Shown: positions 25,416-33,300 of the stretch, in pieces
Layout: the number at the start of each line of letters is the position of its first letter
Position numbering within the stretch: the stretch's first letter is position 1
Source: an uncultured Collinsella sp.
GTDB lineage: Bacteria; Actinomycetota; Coriobacteriia; Coriobacteriales; Coriobacteriaceae
Assembly (NCBI GenBank): GCA_900544095.1
Contig: UQTV01000003.1
Coordinates: forward strand, 124,001-188,000
DNA: 64,000 bases
Direction: 5' to 3'
Translations under genes and position numbers: made by a program
Notes under the pieces: generated by a model
What the model was told of the DNA's origin: nothing
Seen by the model: the letters and a program-made list of their open reading frames with translations, nothing else
Databases searched by the model: none

Positions 25416-25425
25416 CTGTATACAG
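25416..25425. promoter_or_regulatory. Palindrome CTGTATACAG upstream of the small unknown gene
   Basis: Perfect 10-bp palindrome about 50 bases upstream of the start codon, next to a possible -10 (TATGCT). May be an operator; nothing else supports it. Confidence 0.3.
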
Positions 25426-25483
25426 AACAGTTGTTCGTGTGTTTTCTATTGAGCTGTCCGCACAGCATGGTATGGCCGCACAC

Positions 25484-25512
25484 AAAAAGGGCACCCCAAA
25501 AAGGAGTGCCCT
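25484..25512 (-). terminator. Intrinsic terminator of serS
   Basis: Minus strand: AGGGCACTCC pairs with GGGGTGCCCT and is followed by TTTTTG, 24 bases past the stop. Confidence 0.88.
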
Positions 25513-25535
25513 AGCAAATCGCTTATGCAGCCAAT

Positions 25536-26819
25536 CTACGCGACCGGCTCGATCTTCTCGAGGCCGCCCATGTAGGGGCGCAGAACCTCGGGGATCGTGA
25601 TGGTGCCGTCAGCGTTCTGGTAGTTCTCCAGAATGGCTGCCATGGTACGGCCAGCCGGCAGACCGGAACCGTTGAGGGTGTGCAGATAGCGCGAACCCTT
25701 GAAGTTCTCGGGGTCGCGATACTTGATGTTGGCGCGACGGGCCTGGAAGTCACCGCAGTTGGAGCAGGAGCTGATCTCCTTGTAGGCGTTGTAGCTCGGC
25801 AGCCAGACCTCGACGTCGTAGGTCTGACGGGCAGAGAAGCCCAGGTCGCCGGTGCACAGGCTAATCACGCGATACGGAAGACCCAGCTGCTGCAGCAGGA
25901 ACTCGGCCTCGGCGGTCATGCTCTCGAGCTCCTCGTCGGACTCCTCCGGCTTGGCAAACTTGACCATCTCGACCTTGTCGAACTCGTGCTGGCGAATGAT
26001 GCCGCGGGTATCGCGACCAGCGGAGCCGGCCTCCTCGCGGAAGCAGGGGGTGAAGGCGGTGTAGCGGCGCGGCAGGGTATCGGCGTCGAGGACCTCACCG
26101 GCGTGCAGGTTGGTGAGCACGACCTCGGCGGTGGGGATCAGGAAGTTGTCGCCCGAGACGTGATAGGCGTCGTCCTCGAACTTGGGCAGCTGGCCCGTGC
26201 CGAACATGGTCTGACGCTTGACGACGATGGGCGGCCACCACTCCTTAAAACCACGGCTGGTGTGCGTATCGAGGAAGAAGTTGATGAGGGCGCGCTCAAG
26301 ACGGGCGCCGGCGCCACCGAGAACGGTGAAGCGGCTGCCGGAGAGCTTGTTGCCGCGCTCGAAGTCAAGGATGTCGAGGTCGGTGCCCAGATCCCAGTGC
26401 GGCTTAAAGTCGAAGTCGAACTCGCGCGGGGTGCCCCAACGACGGCGCTCGATGTTCTCGTCCTCGTCCTTGCCGTACGGCGTGGCCTCGCAAGGAATGT
26501 TGGGCAGGTGAGCCATGAAGTCGTACTGCTCCTGCTCGAGGGCGGTGCGGCGCTCGGCCAGACCGTCAATCTTCTCGTTGACGGCGCGCACGGCCTCTTT
26601 GGCGGCCTCGGCCTCGTCCTTCTTGCCCTCCTTCATCAGGGCGCCGATCTTCTTGGACTCGGCATTGCGCGTGGCTTGAAGTTCCTCGACCTCGGTGATG
26701 ACGGCACGACGCTCGTCGTCGAGCTCAAAGAACTTCTCGCGATCCCAAGACGTCTGGCGGTTAGCCATGGCGACATCGATGGCATCGGGGTTCTCGCGAA
26801 CAAACTTGATATCAAGCAT
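25536..26819 (-). CDS. serS: Seryl-tRNA synthetase
   Basis: Class II synthetase that charges tRNA-Ser, 427 residues. It opens MLDIKFVRENPDAIDVAMAN and has the two-helix N-terminal arm (about 30-100) that grips the long variable arm of tRNA-Ser. The catalytic core shows motif 2 FREEAGSAGRDTRGIIRQHE and motif 3 NGSGLPAGRTMAAILENYQN. The start at 26819 is chosen for the GGAGGATCTA RBS; the in-frame ATG at 26846 adds nine residues not typical of the family. Its own terminator follows. No T-box is seen upstream. Confidence 0.97.
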   Translation of the reverse strand: MLDIKFVRENPDAIDVAMANRQTSWDREKFFELDDERRAVITEVEELQATRNAESKKIGALMKEGKKDEAEAAKEAVRAVNEKIDGLAERRTALEQEQYDFMAHLPNIPCEATPYGKDEDENIERRRWGTPREFDFDFKPHWDLGTDLDILDFERGNKLSGSRFTVLGGAGARLERALINFFLDTHTSRGFKEWWPPIVVKRQTMFGTGQLPKFEDDAYHVSGDNFLIPTAEVVLTNLHAGEVLDADTLPRRYTAFTPCFREEAGSAGRDTRGIIRQHEFDKVEMVKFAKPEESDEELESMTAEAEFLLQQLGLPYRVISLCTGDLGFSARQTYDVEVWLPSYNAYKEISSCSNCGDFQARRANIKYRDPENFKGSRYLHTLNGSGLPAGRTMAAILENYQNADGTITIPEVLRPYMGGLEKIEPVA

Positions 26820-26930
26820 TAGATCCTCCGGCGATATACATTCCATTTAGGTTGCAACCTTGTACATGTATGGGCAAGTATATACTTATGAGCGTTTACG
26901 ACCCAACTCAACTACGCAAGAAGGCACCCA

Positions 26931-27104
26931 ATGGACCCAGTTTTTTCCTTTTTGTTTGGCACCCGCACCGGTTTTGCCATCCTTTTCGCCGGCGGCATCC
27001 TGCTGTTTGCGATTATTGCCTTTGTAATGGAGAAGCGCACCCATAAGATGTATGTCGACCGCGGCCCCAAGTCCGAGGACAAAGAAGACAGCTTCTGGGA
27101 CTAA
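26931..27104 (+). CDS. 57-residue single-helix membrane protein
   Basis: A short gene divergent from serS. MDPVFSFLFGTRTG is followed by one strong helix, FAILFAGGILLFAIIAFVME (about 15-34), a basic KRTHK border that predicts a cytoplasmic C-terminus, and an acidic end (KSEDKEDSFWD). AAGG lies 7 bases before the ATG. A promoter with TATACT near 26880 and a very strong terminator at 27156-27199 bracket it, which supports it being real despite its size. No family is recognised. Small one-helix proteins like this often modulate a larger membrane complex, but the partner is unknown. Confidence 0.72.
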   Translation: MDPVFSFLFGTRTGFAILFAGGILLFAIIAFVMEKRTHKMYVDRGPKSEDKEDSFWD

Positions 27105-27262
27105 CCTGCCAAAAAGGGACAGGTTTATTTTGGTCGGTTTTATCTGGGCAAACGCAAGTGCCCCGCAACTGGAATTGAGCCAGTTGCGGGGCACTTTTCG
27201 CTAAAAGGACAAAACCGCAGGAAAAACCTGCCAACATAAACCTGTCCCTTTTTTGGTCGGTT
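27105..27262. repeat. MITE-like element with GGGACAGGTTTA terminal inverted repeats
   Basis: AAAAAGGGACAGGTTTAT (27111-27128) and its reverse complement (27236-27253) bound about 140 bp. A direct repeat TTTTGGTCGGTTTTA occurs inside the left end and at the right end, and CCTGCC also recurs. The centre is the terminator hairpin at 27156. The right end touches the proC stop codon. No coding capacity; probably non-autonomous. Confidence 0.65.
27156..27199 (+). terminator. Strong hairpin terminator after the 57-residue gene
   Basis: AAGTGCCCCGCAACTGG pairs perfectly with CCAGTTGCGGGGCACTT around seven bases, then TTT. Stem length suggests it may also act from the proC side. Confidence 0.85.
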
Positions 27263-28033
27263 TTACTGGAGGGTTGCGTCGATTGCCTTGACCAGGGCGC
27301 TGCGCATGCCGGCGTCCTCGAGCGCAACGACGCCCTTGATGGTGGCACCACCGGGCGAGCATACGGCATCCTTCATCGCCGCAGGATGCTGGCCAGTTGC
27401 AAGCTGCAGCTTTGCCGTACCCAGCACCATCTGGCTCACAATGCGATAAGCATCCGCACGCGGGATACCGTGCTTGACCGCCGCATCGCCCAGGGCCTCG
27501 ATTGCCATGGCGACAAACGCCGGAGCGCAACCACCCACCGTGCCGCCCACAAACAGCAGGCTTGTGTCGAGCTCGACGACAGCGCCAAGCTTACCGAGCA
27601 GGTCGAGCACCACAGCACGCTGCTCGTCGTTAAGCGTCGAAGCCTTCTCGCAGGCGATGACGCCCTCGCCCACCGAAACCGGCGTGTTGGGCACCGTCGA
27701 GATATGTGCGACGCCCGGCAGGACCTGCTCCCACTTGGCACTGTCCCAGGTCCAGGCAACCGACAGAACGACCTTTTTGGCAAGAGCGTCCTTGAGCGGG
27801 GCGAATACCTTCTCGATCATGTACGGTTTGACCGCAGCGACCACGATATCGGATGCGGCGACAACCTCGGCGGCATCGTGGCAGGCGACCATGCCGCGCG
27901 CCTCGCAGCGCTCAACCAGTGCGTCGTAGCGACCCGCGCAGGCGCACATGTCGCTCGCAGCTACACCGGCAGCGATCCAGCCATCGGCCATAGCGCTCGC
28001 CATATTGCCAAAACCGACAAATCCAATCTTCAT
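27263..28033 (-). CDS. proC: Pyrroline-5-carboxylate reductase
   Basis: Last enzyme of proline synthesis: reduces P5C to proline with NAD(P)H in the cytoplasm. The 256-residue protein starts with the Rossmann motif KIGFVGFGNMASAMADG (G-x-G-x-M), continues with VVAAVKPYMIEKVF and VPNTPVSVGEGV, and carries the dimer-domain signature FVGGTVGGCAPAFVAMAIEA and DAVCSPGGATIKGVVALED, where P-G-G-T/A-T is the P5C-binding turn. AAAGGACTATGAGAT precedes the ATG. It stands alone; a 73-base gap divides it from rlmH. Confidence 0.96.
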   Translation of the reverse strand: MKIGFVGFGNMASAMADGWIAAGVAASDMCACAGRYDALVERCEARGMVACHDAAEVVAASDIVVAAVKPYMIEKVFAPLKDALAKKVVLSVAWTWDSAKWEQVLPGVAHISTVPNTPVSVGEGVIACEKASTLNDEQRAVVLDLLGKLGAVVELDTSLLFVGGTVGGCAPAFVAMAIEALGDAAVKHGIPRADAYRIVSQMVLGTAKLQLATGQHPAAMKDAVCSPGGATIKGVVALEDAGMRSALVKAIDATLQ

Positions 28034-28106
28034 ATCTCATAGTCCTTTCAGACACATTCCTCAAAACGAAAGGTATTGTCCCACGCCATTGTTTCGTATT
28101 GCCGAC

Positions 28107-28577
28107 CTATTTGTGATACGGCTCGCCACGACTGATCTTGCAGGCACGGTAAATCTGCTCTAGCAGCACCACACGCGCCAGGTTATGCGGCAAGGTAATG
28201 CGTCCAAAGCTGAGCATCTCGTCGGCGCGGGCGCGCACCTCATCACTCACGCCGTCCGAACCGCCGATTACAAAGGCAATGTCGCTGCTGCCTCGCAGCA
28301 TAAGATCGTCGAGCCTCGCCGAAAACTCCTCGCTCGAGCGCTCCTTGCCCTCGATAGCCAGCAGGATCAAATGCGCTCGAGATGGCAAGGCGGCAAGAAT
28401 CGCCGCCCCCTCCTTGTCGCGCGCGGCATCCACGCCGCCCGCCTTAGCCGGGTCGATATCGGCCACCTCGCGGATATCCACCTTGGCATAGGCACCTAGG
28501 CGCTTGGTGTACTCAGCGCACGCGTCCTTCCAAAAGCGCTCCTTGAGCTTACCGACGCAAACGACGGTGTATTTCAC
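28107..28577 (-). CDS. rlmH: 23S rRNA (pseudouridine-1915-N3)-methyltransferase RlmH
   Basis: SPOUT-class enzyme that methylates pseudouridine 1915 in helix 69 of 23S rRNA, using SAM and the assembled 70S ribosome. The 156-residue length matches the family. It begins KYTVVCVGKLKERFWKDAC, has LLAIEGKERSSEEFSARLD and the trefoil-knot SAM site IAFVIGGSDGVSDEVRARAD, and ends LLEQIYRACKISRGEPYHK, the strongly conserved RlmH tail. The GTG start at 28577 uses the AAGGAG that overlaps the end of the upstream SPFH gene, so the two genes are likely co-translated. Confidence 0.97.
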   Translation of the reverse strand: MKYTVVCVGKLKERFWKDACAEYTKRLGAYAKVDIREVADIDPAKAGGVDAARDKEGAAILAALPSRAHLILLAIEGKERSSEEFSARLDDLMLRGSSDIAFVIGGSDGVSDEVRARADEMLSFGRITLPHNLARVVLLEQIYRACKISRGEPYHK

Positions 28578-28583
28578 GCGCGT

Positions 28584-29522
28584 CTACTCCTTCGAATCGT
28601 TTTGAACTTTGCCGGCGGCCAGCATCTGCTCGAACATCGAGGCCGACTGCGAAAAGTCGCTCGGCAGCACGACCGTCGAGGTTTTACCCGTGCGAGCGAA
28701 CTCCGTCATCATCTCGGACCACTGCGTAAACATGAACAGTTGGTTGGCCTCGTCATTGCCGACACCCGTCTCCTGGATGATCTCGAGCGAATCTTTGATA
28801 CCCAGTGCGATGGCCTTGCGCTGGTTGGCGATGCCCTCGCCCGCCTTTTCCATTGCCTCGGCCTCGGCGGTCGCCTCGGTGACGCGCTTGATGCGGTCTG
28901 CCTCGGCGAGCTCCTGTGCCGCAGCGCGCTTGCGCTGGGCGGCGTTGATGTCGTTCATGGAGTTCTCAACCTCGGTCGGCAGTGCGATTTTGGTGATGAG
29001 CGTCGACACGAGGGTGAAGCCGTAGGCGGCCATCTGCTCGGAAACGGTAGCGTTGACATCCTTGGCGATGTCATCCTTCTTGGCAAAGACCTCATCGAGT
29101 GTGTAGACAGGAATCGAAGAGCGCAGGGCGTCGGTGATGAAGTCACGCATCTGGTCGACGGGCTCCTGCAGCATGTAGTAGCTCTTGTAGATGCCCGAAT
29201 CTGCCGGGCCGGCGCCCATGTCGTAGCTCACGTGGTACTGAGCGGAGACCTCAAGACCGATGGTCACGTTGTCCTGGGTCTTAACGTCGATGCCAAAACC
29301 GTTTTTCATGGTGCGCAGGCTCACCGTGGCGGCCTTGCGGTCGATCACGGGCACCTTCACGTGGAAGCCCGCGTTGACGATACGATTGAACTTACCCAAG
29401 CGCTCGATGATCACAGCGTGCTGCTGCTCAACGACGTAGCAGGCGTTGGGAAGCAACAGCAGCAGGATGATGATGGGAATCAAAAGGCTCGTAAGGGCAG
29501 CGATGATACCGGAAAACAGCAT
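28584..29522 (-). CDS. SPFH/stomatin-family membrane protease-associated protein
   Basis: Prohibitin/stomatin-type membrane scaffold (QmcA-like), 312 residues from the ATG at 29522, which has GAGGAGAGACC as RBS. An N-terminal helix (LTSLLIPIIILLLLLPNACY) is followed by the band-7 domain: AVIIERLGKFNRIVNAGFHV, RTMKNGFGIDVKTQDNVTI and RSSIPVYTLDEVF. A long Ala/Glu/Lys coiled coil (about 200-250) and a short C-terminal tail come after. Such proteins assemble into membrane microdomains and modulate proteases such as FtsH. It runs into rlmH with overlapping signals; no NfeD partner is adjacent. Confidence 0.92.
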   Translation of the reverse strand: MLFSGIIAALTSLLIPIIILLLLLPNACYVVEQQHAVIIERLGKFNRIVNAGFHVKVPVIDRKAATVSLRTMKNGFGIDVKTQDNVTIGLEVSAQYHVSYDMGAGPADSGIYKSYYMLQEPVDQMRDFITDALRSSIPVYTLDEVFAKKDDIAKDVNATVSEQMAAYGFTLVSTLITKIALPTEVENSMNDINAAQRKRAAAQELAEADRIKRVTEATAEAEAMEKAGEGIANQRKAIALGIKDSLEIIQETGVGNDEANQLFMFTQWSEMMTEFARTGKTSTVVLPSDFSQSASMFEQMLAAGKVQNDSKE

Positions 29523-29585
29523 GGTCTCTCCTCTGATAGGCACACGTTGCCATTAGGATACCCGTCCAAGGAGATCGTGCATAAC

Positions 29586-29612
29586 AAAAAAGCCCCCATT
29601 GCTGGGAGCTCT
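29586..29612 (-). terminator. Intrinsic terminator of tRNA-Leu
   Basis: Minus strand: GAGCTCCCAGCAATGGGGGC followed by TTTTTT. Similar in shape to the terminators of the tRNA-Arg genes. Confidence 0.78.
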
Positions 29613-29621
29613 TTCAATCAA

Positions 29622-29708
29622 TGGTGCGGGCGAAAGGACTTGAACCTTCATGGGGTTGCCCCCATACGGACCTGAACCGTACGCGTCTGCCAATTCCGCC
29701 ACACCCGC
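29622..29708 (-). tRNA. tRNA-Leu (anticodon CAG)
   Basis: Class II tRNA of 87 nt with encoded CCA: acceptor GCGGGTG paired with CGCCCGC-type 3' arm, anticodon CAG within TACGGTTCAGGTCCGTA, long variable arm TGGGGG/CCCCA, T-arm AAGGTTCAAGTCCTT. Reads CUG. No duplicated 3' fragment is seen here, unlike the Ser, Arg and Phe loci. Confidence 0.95.
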
Positions 29709-29751
29709 GTGCAGGAATTAGAATAACGGAGCGCCATCGCGAACGCAAGAA

Positions 29752-30669
29752 CTATTTTTGAAAAAGTTTGCAGGCATTTTCCCAAGCGGCTTGCGCGATT
29801 GTTTCGGCGTCCTCACCAGTGCGATCGACACGGTCGTTAACCAGCGCGTTTGCCGTAATGGAGATCATTGCGGGCTCGCATTCAAGACCGCGGATGGGCT
29901 CCGGAGCCATATACGGGCAATCCGTCTCGAACAAAATGCGGTCGAGCGGGGTCGCCGCAAATGCCTCGCGCACGTCGTCGTTGCGCTTAAAGGTGGCCGC
30001 ACCACCATAGGCGATATAGCAGCCCAGCTTCACAAAGCGCTCCATCGTGGCGCGGTCCTCGCCAAAACAGTGCAGCACACAACCGGCCTGGGGCACGCCC
30101 ACCTCACGAAGCACGTTGTAGGCGTCCACGTGCGAGGTACGCTCCTGGTCCATGTCCTCGTGACGCAGATGCAGCTCCACCGGCACGTTACGACACACGG
30201 CAAGCTCGAGCTGGCGCGCCATGCAATCAATCTGCACGCTGTGGGGCGCCGGCGTGATGTCGTCGTCGTAATCCATGTGGTAGTCCAGACCGATTTCGCC
30301 AATACCGGCACACAAAGGGTCATCAAGCGCAGCAACAACCTGCGCGTGAATGTCGTCGGTATAGTCCGGCGCGCCATACGGATGCACGCCGGCAAGATAC
30401 TTGATCTGCGGGATATCCTGCATCGGCAGAATTTCGCGCACGAGCCAGTCGCTATAGTCCGTCACGCTGCGCTTGTCGGCGATGGGGTCGAAGACCGTCA
30501 CCAACAGGTCGATGCCTGCCGCCTTGGCACGCACGAGTGTCTCGGGCACATCCTTGCCCCAGAACGAAAGCAGATGCGCATGTGTGTCGGCAAGCGGTGC
30601 CAAGGGCACGGGACAAGCAACCGTCTTCTTTTTCTTGGTAAACGTCACGCGTTCGGCATTAAGCGTCAT
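29752..30669 (-). CDS. tatD: TatD-family metal-dependent hydrolase/DNase
   Basis: TIM-barrel metallohydrolase, 305 residues. Metal and catalytic residues: LADTHAHLLSFWG (H-x-H), GIGEIGLDYHMDYDDD (Glu), VELHLRHEDMD (His), CVLHCFGED (His) and RILFETDCPYMAPEP (Asp). TatD proteins act as 3'-5' exonucleases on DNA and RNA; others in the family have unknown substrates. The ATG at 30669 overlaps the end of rsmA by 11 bases and is the natural start; earlier frame-open sequence is rsmA in another frame. An N-terminal extension of about 20 residues (rich in Lys) precedes the barrel. Confidence 0.92.
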   Translation of the reverse strand: MTLNAERVTFTKKKKTVACPVPLAPLADTHAHLLSFWGKDVPETLVRAKAAGIDLLVTVFDPIADKRSVTDYSDWLVREILPMQDIPQIKYLAGVHPYGAPDYTDDIHAQVVAALDDPLCAGIGEIGLDYHMDYDDDITPAPHSVQIDCMARQLELAVCRNVPVELHLRHEDMDQERTSHVDAYNVLREVGVPQAGCVLHCFGEDRATMERFVKLGCYIAYGGAATFKRNDDVREAFAATPLDRILFETDCPYMAPEPIRGLECEPAMISITANALVNDRVDRTGEDAETIAQAAWENACKLFQK

Positions 30670-31519
30670 GGGAAAGCTCCCGAGCCAGGCACACAAAGTC
30701 GGCGACGCCGAGCGTCTCGGCGCGCGTGGTGGGTGCGATACCGCAAGCCTCAAAGGCGGCATCGAGCACGTCCTTGGCAAAGCCGTTGGCGCTCATGGAA
30801 TTGCGGATGGTCTTGCGACGCTGGGCAAATGCAGCATCGATCACGCGGGCCACAAATTCGCGATCGAGCCCTTCGGGCACCACGCCGTCAACACGGTCGA
30901 TACGCACGACAGCCGAGTCCACGTGCGGCGCCGGCATAAAGCAACGCGGCGGCACCTCAAAGCGACCCGTCACCTGCGCATACAGGCCGAGCTTTGCCGT
31001 ATAGCCGCCATAGGTCTTGTTGCCCGGCACTGCGGCAATGCGATCGGCAACCTCCTTTTGCACCATGACGACGGCGCGCTTGAGCGCCGGCATCGTCTGG
31101 AAAAATTGCAAAATGATCGTCGCCGCCACGTTATAGGGCAAGTTCGCGACAAATACCGTCGGCTCACCGCCCGCAGCCTGCTCAATCTGCTCCGGCGTCA
31201 CCTTGAGCGCGTCGCCCATGATAAAGCGGAAGTTGGCATAGTCGGCGGCGTGAGCATCGAGCACCGGCTCGAGCTCGGGATCTGCCTCGATCGACGTGAC
31301 GCACGCCGCCTCCTGCAGCAACGCAAGTGTCAACGTACCGCAACCCGGACCCACCTCGAGTACGCGCTCGTCACCTGCAAGCTCAGCGAGCTCACAGATG
31401 CGTTCGATCACATGGTTGTCGATCAGGAAGTTTTGGCCCAGGCGGTGCTTGGTCGCAAGGCCAAACTCCTCCAGCAGCTCCCTTGTTGCCGTGGGGTTTG
31501 CCAAAGGCGAAGTTGTCAT
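30659..31519 (-). CDS. rsmA: 16S rRNA dimethyladenosine transferase (KsgA)
   Basis: Dimethylates A1518 and A1519 in the 3' loop of 16S rRNA during late 30S assembly. The 286-residue protein has HRLGQNFLIDNHVIERI (N-terminal family mark), the SAM motif VLEVGPGCGTLTLALLQEA, acidic ribose-binding TSIEADPELEP and the catalytic motif IV FVANLPYNVAATIILQF (N-L-P-Y). The C-terminal domain ends CLARELSHDA and overlaps tatD by 11 bases. Upstream is metG; the metG-rsmA-tatD order resembles the rnmV/rsmA neighbourhoods of Firmicutes but rnmV is absent. Confidence 0.97.
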   Translation of the reverse strand: MTTSPLANPTATRELLEEFGLATKHRLGQNFLIDNHVIERICELAELAGDERVLEVGPGCGTLTLALLQEAACVTSIEADPELEPVLDAHAADYANFRFIMGDALKVTPEQIEQAAGGEPTVFVANLPYNVAATIILQFFQTMPALKRAVVMVQKEVADRIAAVPGNKTYGGYTAKLGLYAQVTGRFEVPPRCFMPAPHVDSAVVRIDRVDGVVPEGLDREFVARVIDAAFAQRRKTIRNSMSANGFAKDVLDAAFEACGIAPTTRAETLGVADFVCLARELSHDA

Positions 31520-31555
31520 AGTTGCCTCCTTAGCATGATGGCGGCGTCTTGAAAC

Positions 31556-31587
31556 GAAAGGGCATGGACCGTTGCGGCCATGCCCTT
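31556..31587 (-). terminator. Hairpin between metG and rsmA
   Basis: Minus strand: AAGGGCATGG pairs with CCATGCCCTT around ten bases, then TCGTTT. The weak T-run suggests partial termination. Confidence 0.6.
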
Positions 31588-31629
31588 ACATCTAAACATC
31601 AAATTGCCGATATGGCGCTCGCGCGGTCT

Positions 31630-33231
31630 CTACGCCAGACGCGGGAACAGCGGATCGCCCTTCTCGACGGGCTGACCACCAGCAAGCAGGCCCCAAGTGC
31701 AAATGCCCTTGAGGTCGTCGCTCGCGGCCTCGCCCTCACAGGACAGGCGGCGCAGAGCCTCGGCAGAAGTCTGGGGCATGAGCGGCATCAGCAGGTGGGC
31801 GGCGATGCGGATGGCCTCGAGCAGGTTGTAGATCACAAATGCCAGCTCGTCAGCCTTGGCCTCGTCCTTGGCAAGCGCCCAGGGCTCGGAGTCCTCGATG
31901 TAGTGGTTGGCGGCGTGGATGAGCTCCATGACCTCATCCTTGGCTCCGCCGTAATCGAGCACGTCCATCTTGGCCATGTAGCGGTCGACCAGGCCATCGG
32001 CAATCTTTGCCAGCGGGTTATCGAACGCGTCGGCAGACGCCGGTTTAGCCGGGGCGCAGCCGTCAAAGTACTTTGCGCTCATGTTGAGCGAGCGCGAAAT
32101 GAGGTTGCCCCAGCTGTTGGCCAGATCGGCGTTGTAGACCTGCTCCATGCGATCGAAACTGATGGCGCCGTCGGTGCCGGGGACCACGTCGGTCATAAAG
32201 TAATAGCGGTAGCCCTCGACGCCCAGCATGTCGATAACATCCTGCGGAGCGATGGCGTTGCCGCGGCTCTTGGACATCTTCTCGGCCTTGCCGGTCTCGG
32301 CATTGCGCACGGTCAGGAAGCCGTGGGCAAAGACGTGCTCGGGCAGGGCCTCGCCGATGGCCATGAGCATGGCGGGCCAAATGACGCAGTGGAAGCGAAT
32401 GATGTCCTTACCTACAATATGGAACTGCGCGGGCCAGCGATAGGCCAGCTCGGCACGGGCCTCGTCGGTGTCGACACCGTAGCCGACGGCAGTCATATAG
32501 TTGAGCAGCGCATCGAACCACACGTAGGTCACGTGACCCTCGTCAAACGGGACCTGAATGCCCCAGTCAAAGCTCGTACGGCTCACGGAAAGGTCGTTAA
32601 GGCCGCCCTCGACAAAGCTACGTACCTCGTTCATGCGGAACGCAGGCTCGACAAAGTCGGGGTGCTCGTCATAGAGCTTGAGAAGCTTGTCCTGGAAGGC
32701 GGAAAGCTTAAAGAAGTAGGACTCCTCCTGCACGCGCTCGAGCGGACGGTGGCAGTCGGGGCATAGATGCTGGCCGACGCTGCCGTACTCCTCGTCGCCC
32801 TTCTGGACCTGCGTATCGGTGAAGTAGGTCTCGTCAGGCACGCAATACCAACCGTCGTAGCTGCCCTTATACAGGTAACCGGACTCCTTCATGCGCTCCC
32901 ACAGATACTGCACGGCATGATGCTGGCGCGGCTCGGTGGTGCGGATGAAGTCGTCGTTGGAAATCTCGAGCTTGCTCCAAAGCTCCTTGAAGTGCGGGGC
33001 CTGGCTATCGGTCCACTCCTGCGGCGTCATGCCATGCTTGGCTGCGGCCTCGGCGACCTTCTCGCCGTGCTCGTCCATGCCGGTCAGGAACTTGACGTTA
33101 TAGCCGGCGGAGCGGCGATAGCGAGCCTGAACGTCGGCGATGATGGTGGAATAAGCCGTGCCCAGGTGCGGATCGGCGTTGACGTAGTAGATGGGCGTCG
33201 TGATAAAGAACGAAGGCTTGCTTTGATCCAT
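31630..33231 (-). CDS. metG: Methionyl-tRNA synthetase
   Basis: Class I synthetase for tRNA-Met, 533 residues. ATP-site motifs are present: the HIGH equivalent DPHLGTAYSTIIAD (about 20-33) and KMSKSRGNAIAPQDVIDML. The knuckle CPDCHRPLE keeps only one Cys pair (LCPDCH), so it belongs to the single-knuckle type. The protein ends at about residue 530 without the dimerising Trbp111/EMAP domain found in longer MetG. The ATG at 33231 opens MDQSKPSFFITTPIYYVNA, standard for the family. It lies between rsmI and rsmA in one direction. Confidence 0.97.
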   Translation of the reverse strand: MDQSKPSFFITTPIYYVNADPHLGTAYSTIIADVQARYRRSAGYNVKFLTGMDEHGEKVAEAAAKHGMTPQEWTDSQAPHFKELWSKLEISNDDFIRTTEPRQHHAVQYLWERMKESGYLYKGSYDGWYCVPDETYFTDTQVQKGDEEYGSVGQHLCPDCHRPLERVQEESYFFKLSAFQDKLLKLYDEHPDFVEPAFRMNEVRSFVEGGLNDLSVSRTSFDWGIQVPFDEGHVTYVWFDALLNYMTAVGYGVDTDEARAELAYRWPAQFHIVGKDIIRFHCVIWPAMLMAIGEALPEHVFAHGFLTVRNAETGKAEKMSKSRGNAIAPQDVIDMLGVEGYRYYFMTDVVPGTDGAISFDRMEQVYNADLANSWGNLISRSLNMSAKYFDGCAPAKPASADAFDNPLAKIADGLVDRYMAKMDVLDYGGAKDEVMELIHAANHYIEDSEPWALAKDEAKADELAFVIYNLLEAIRIAAHLLMPLMPQTSAEALRRLSCEGEAASDDLKGICTWGLLAGGQPVEKGDPLFPRLA

Positions 33232-33300
33232 GGGGTTTGTCCTCCAGAAAAACGTTGCATACAGGGGATGATTCTAGCGCAAGGGCTGGATATCCTCCAT

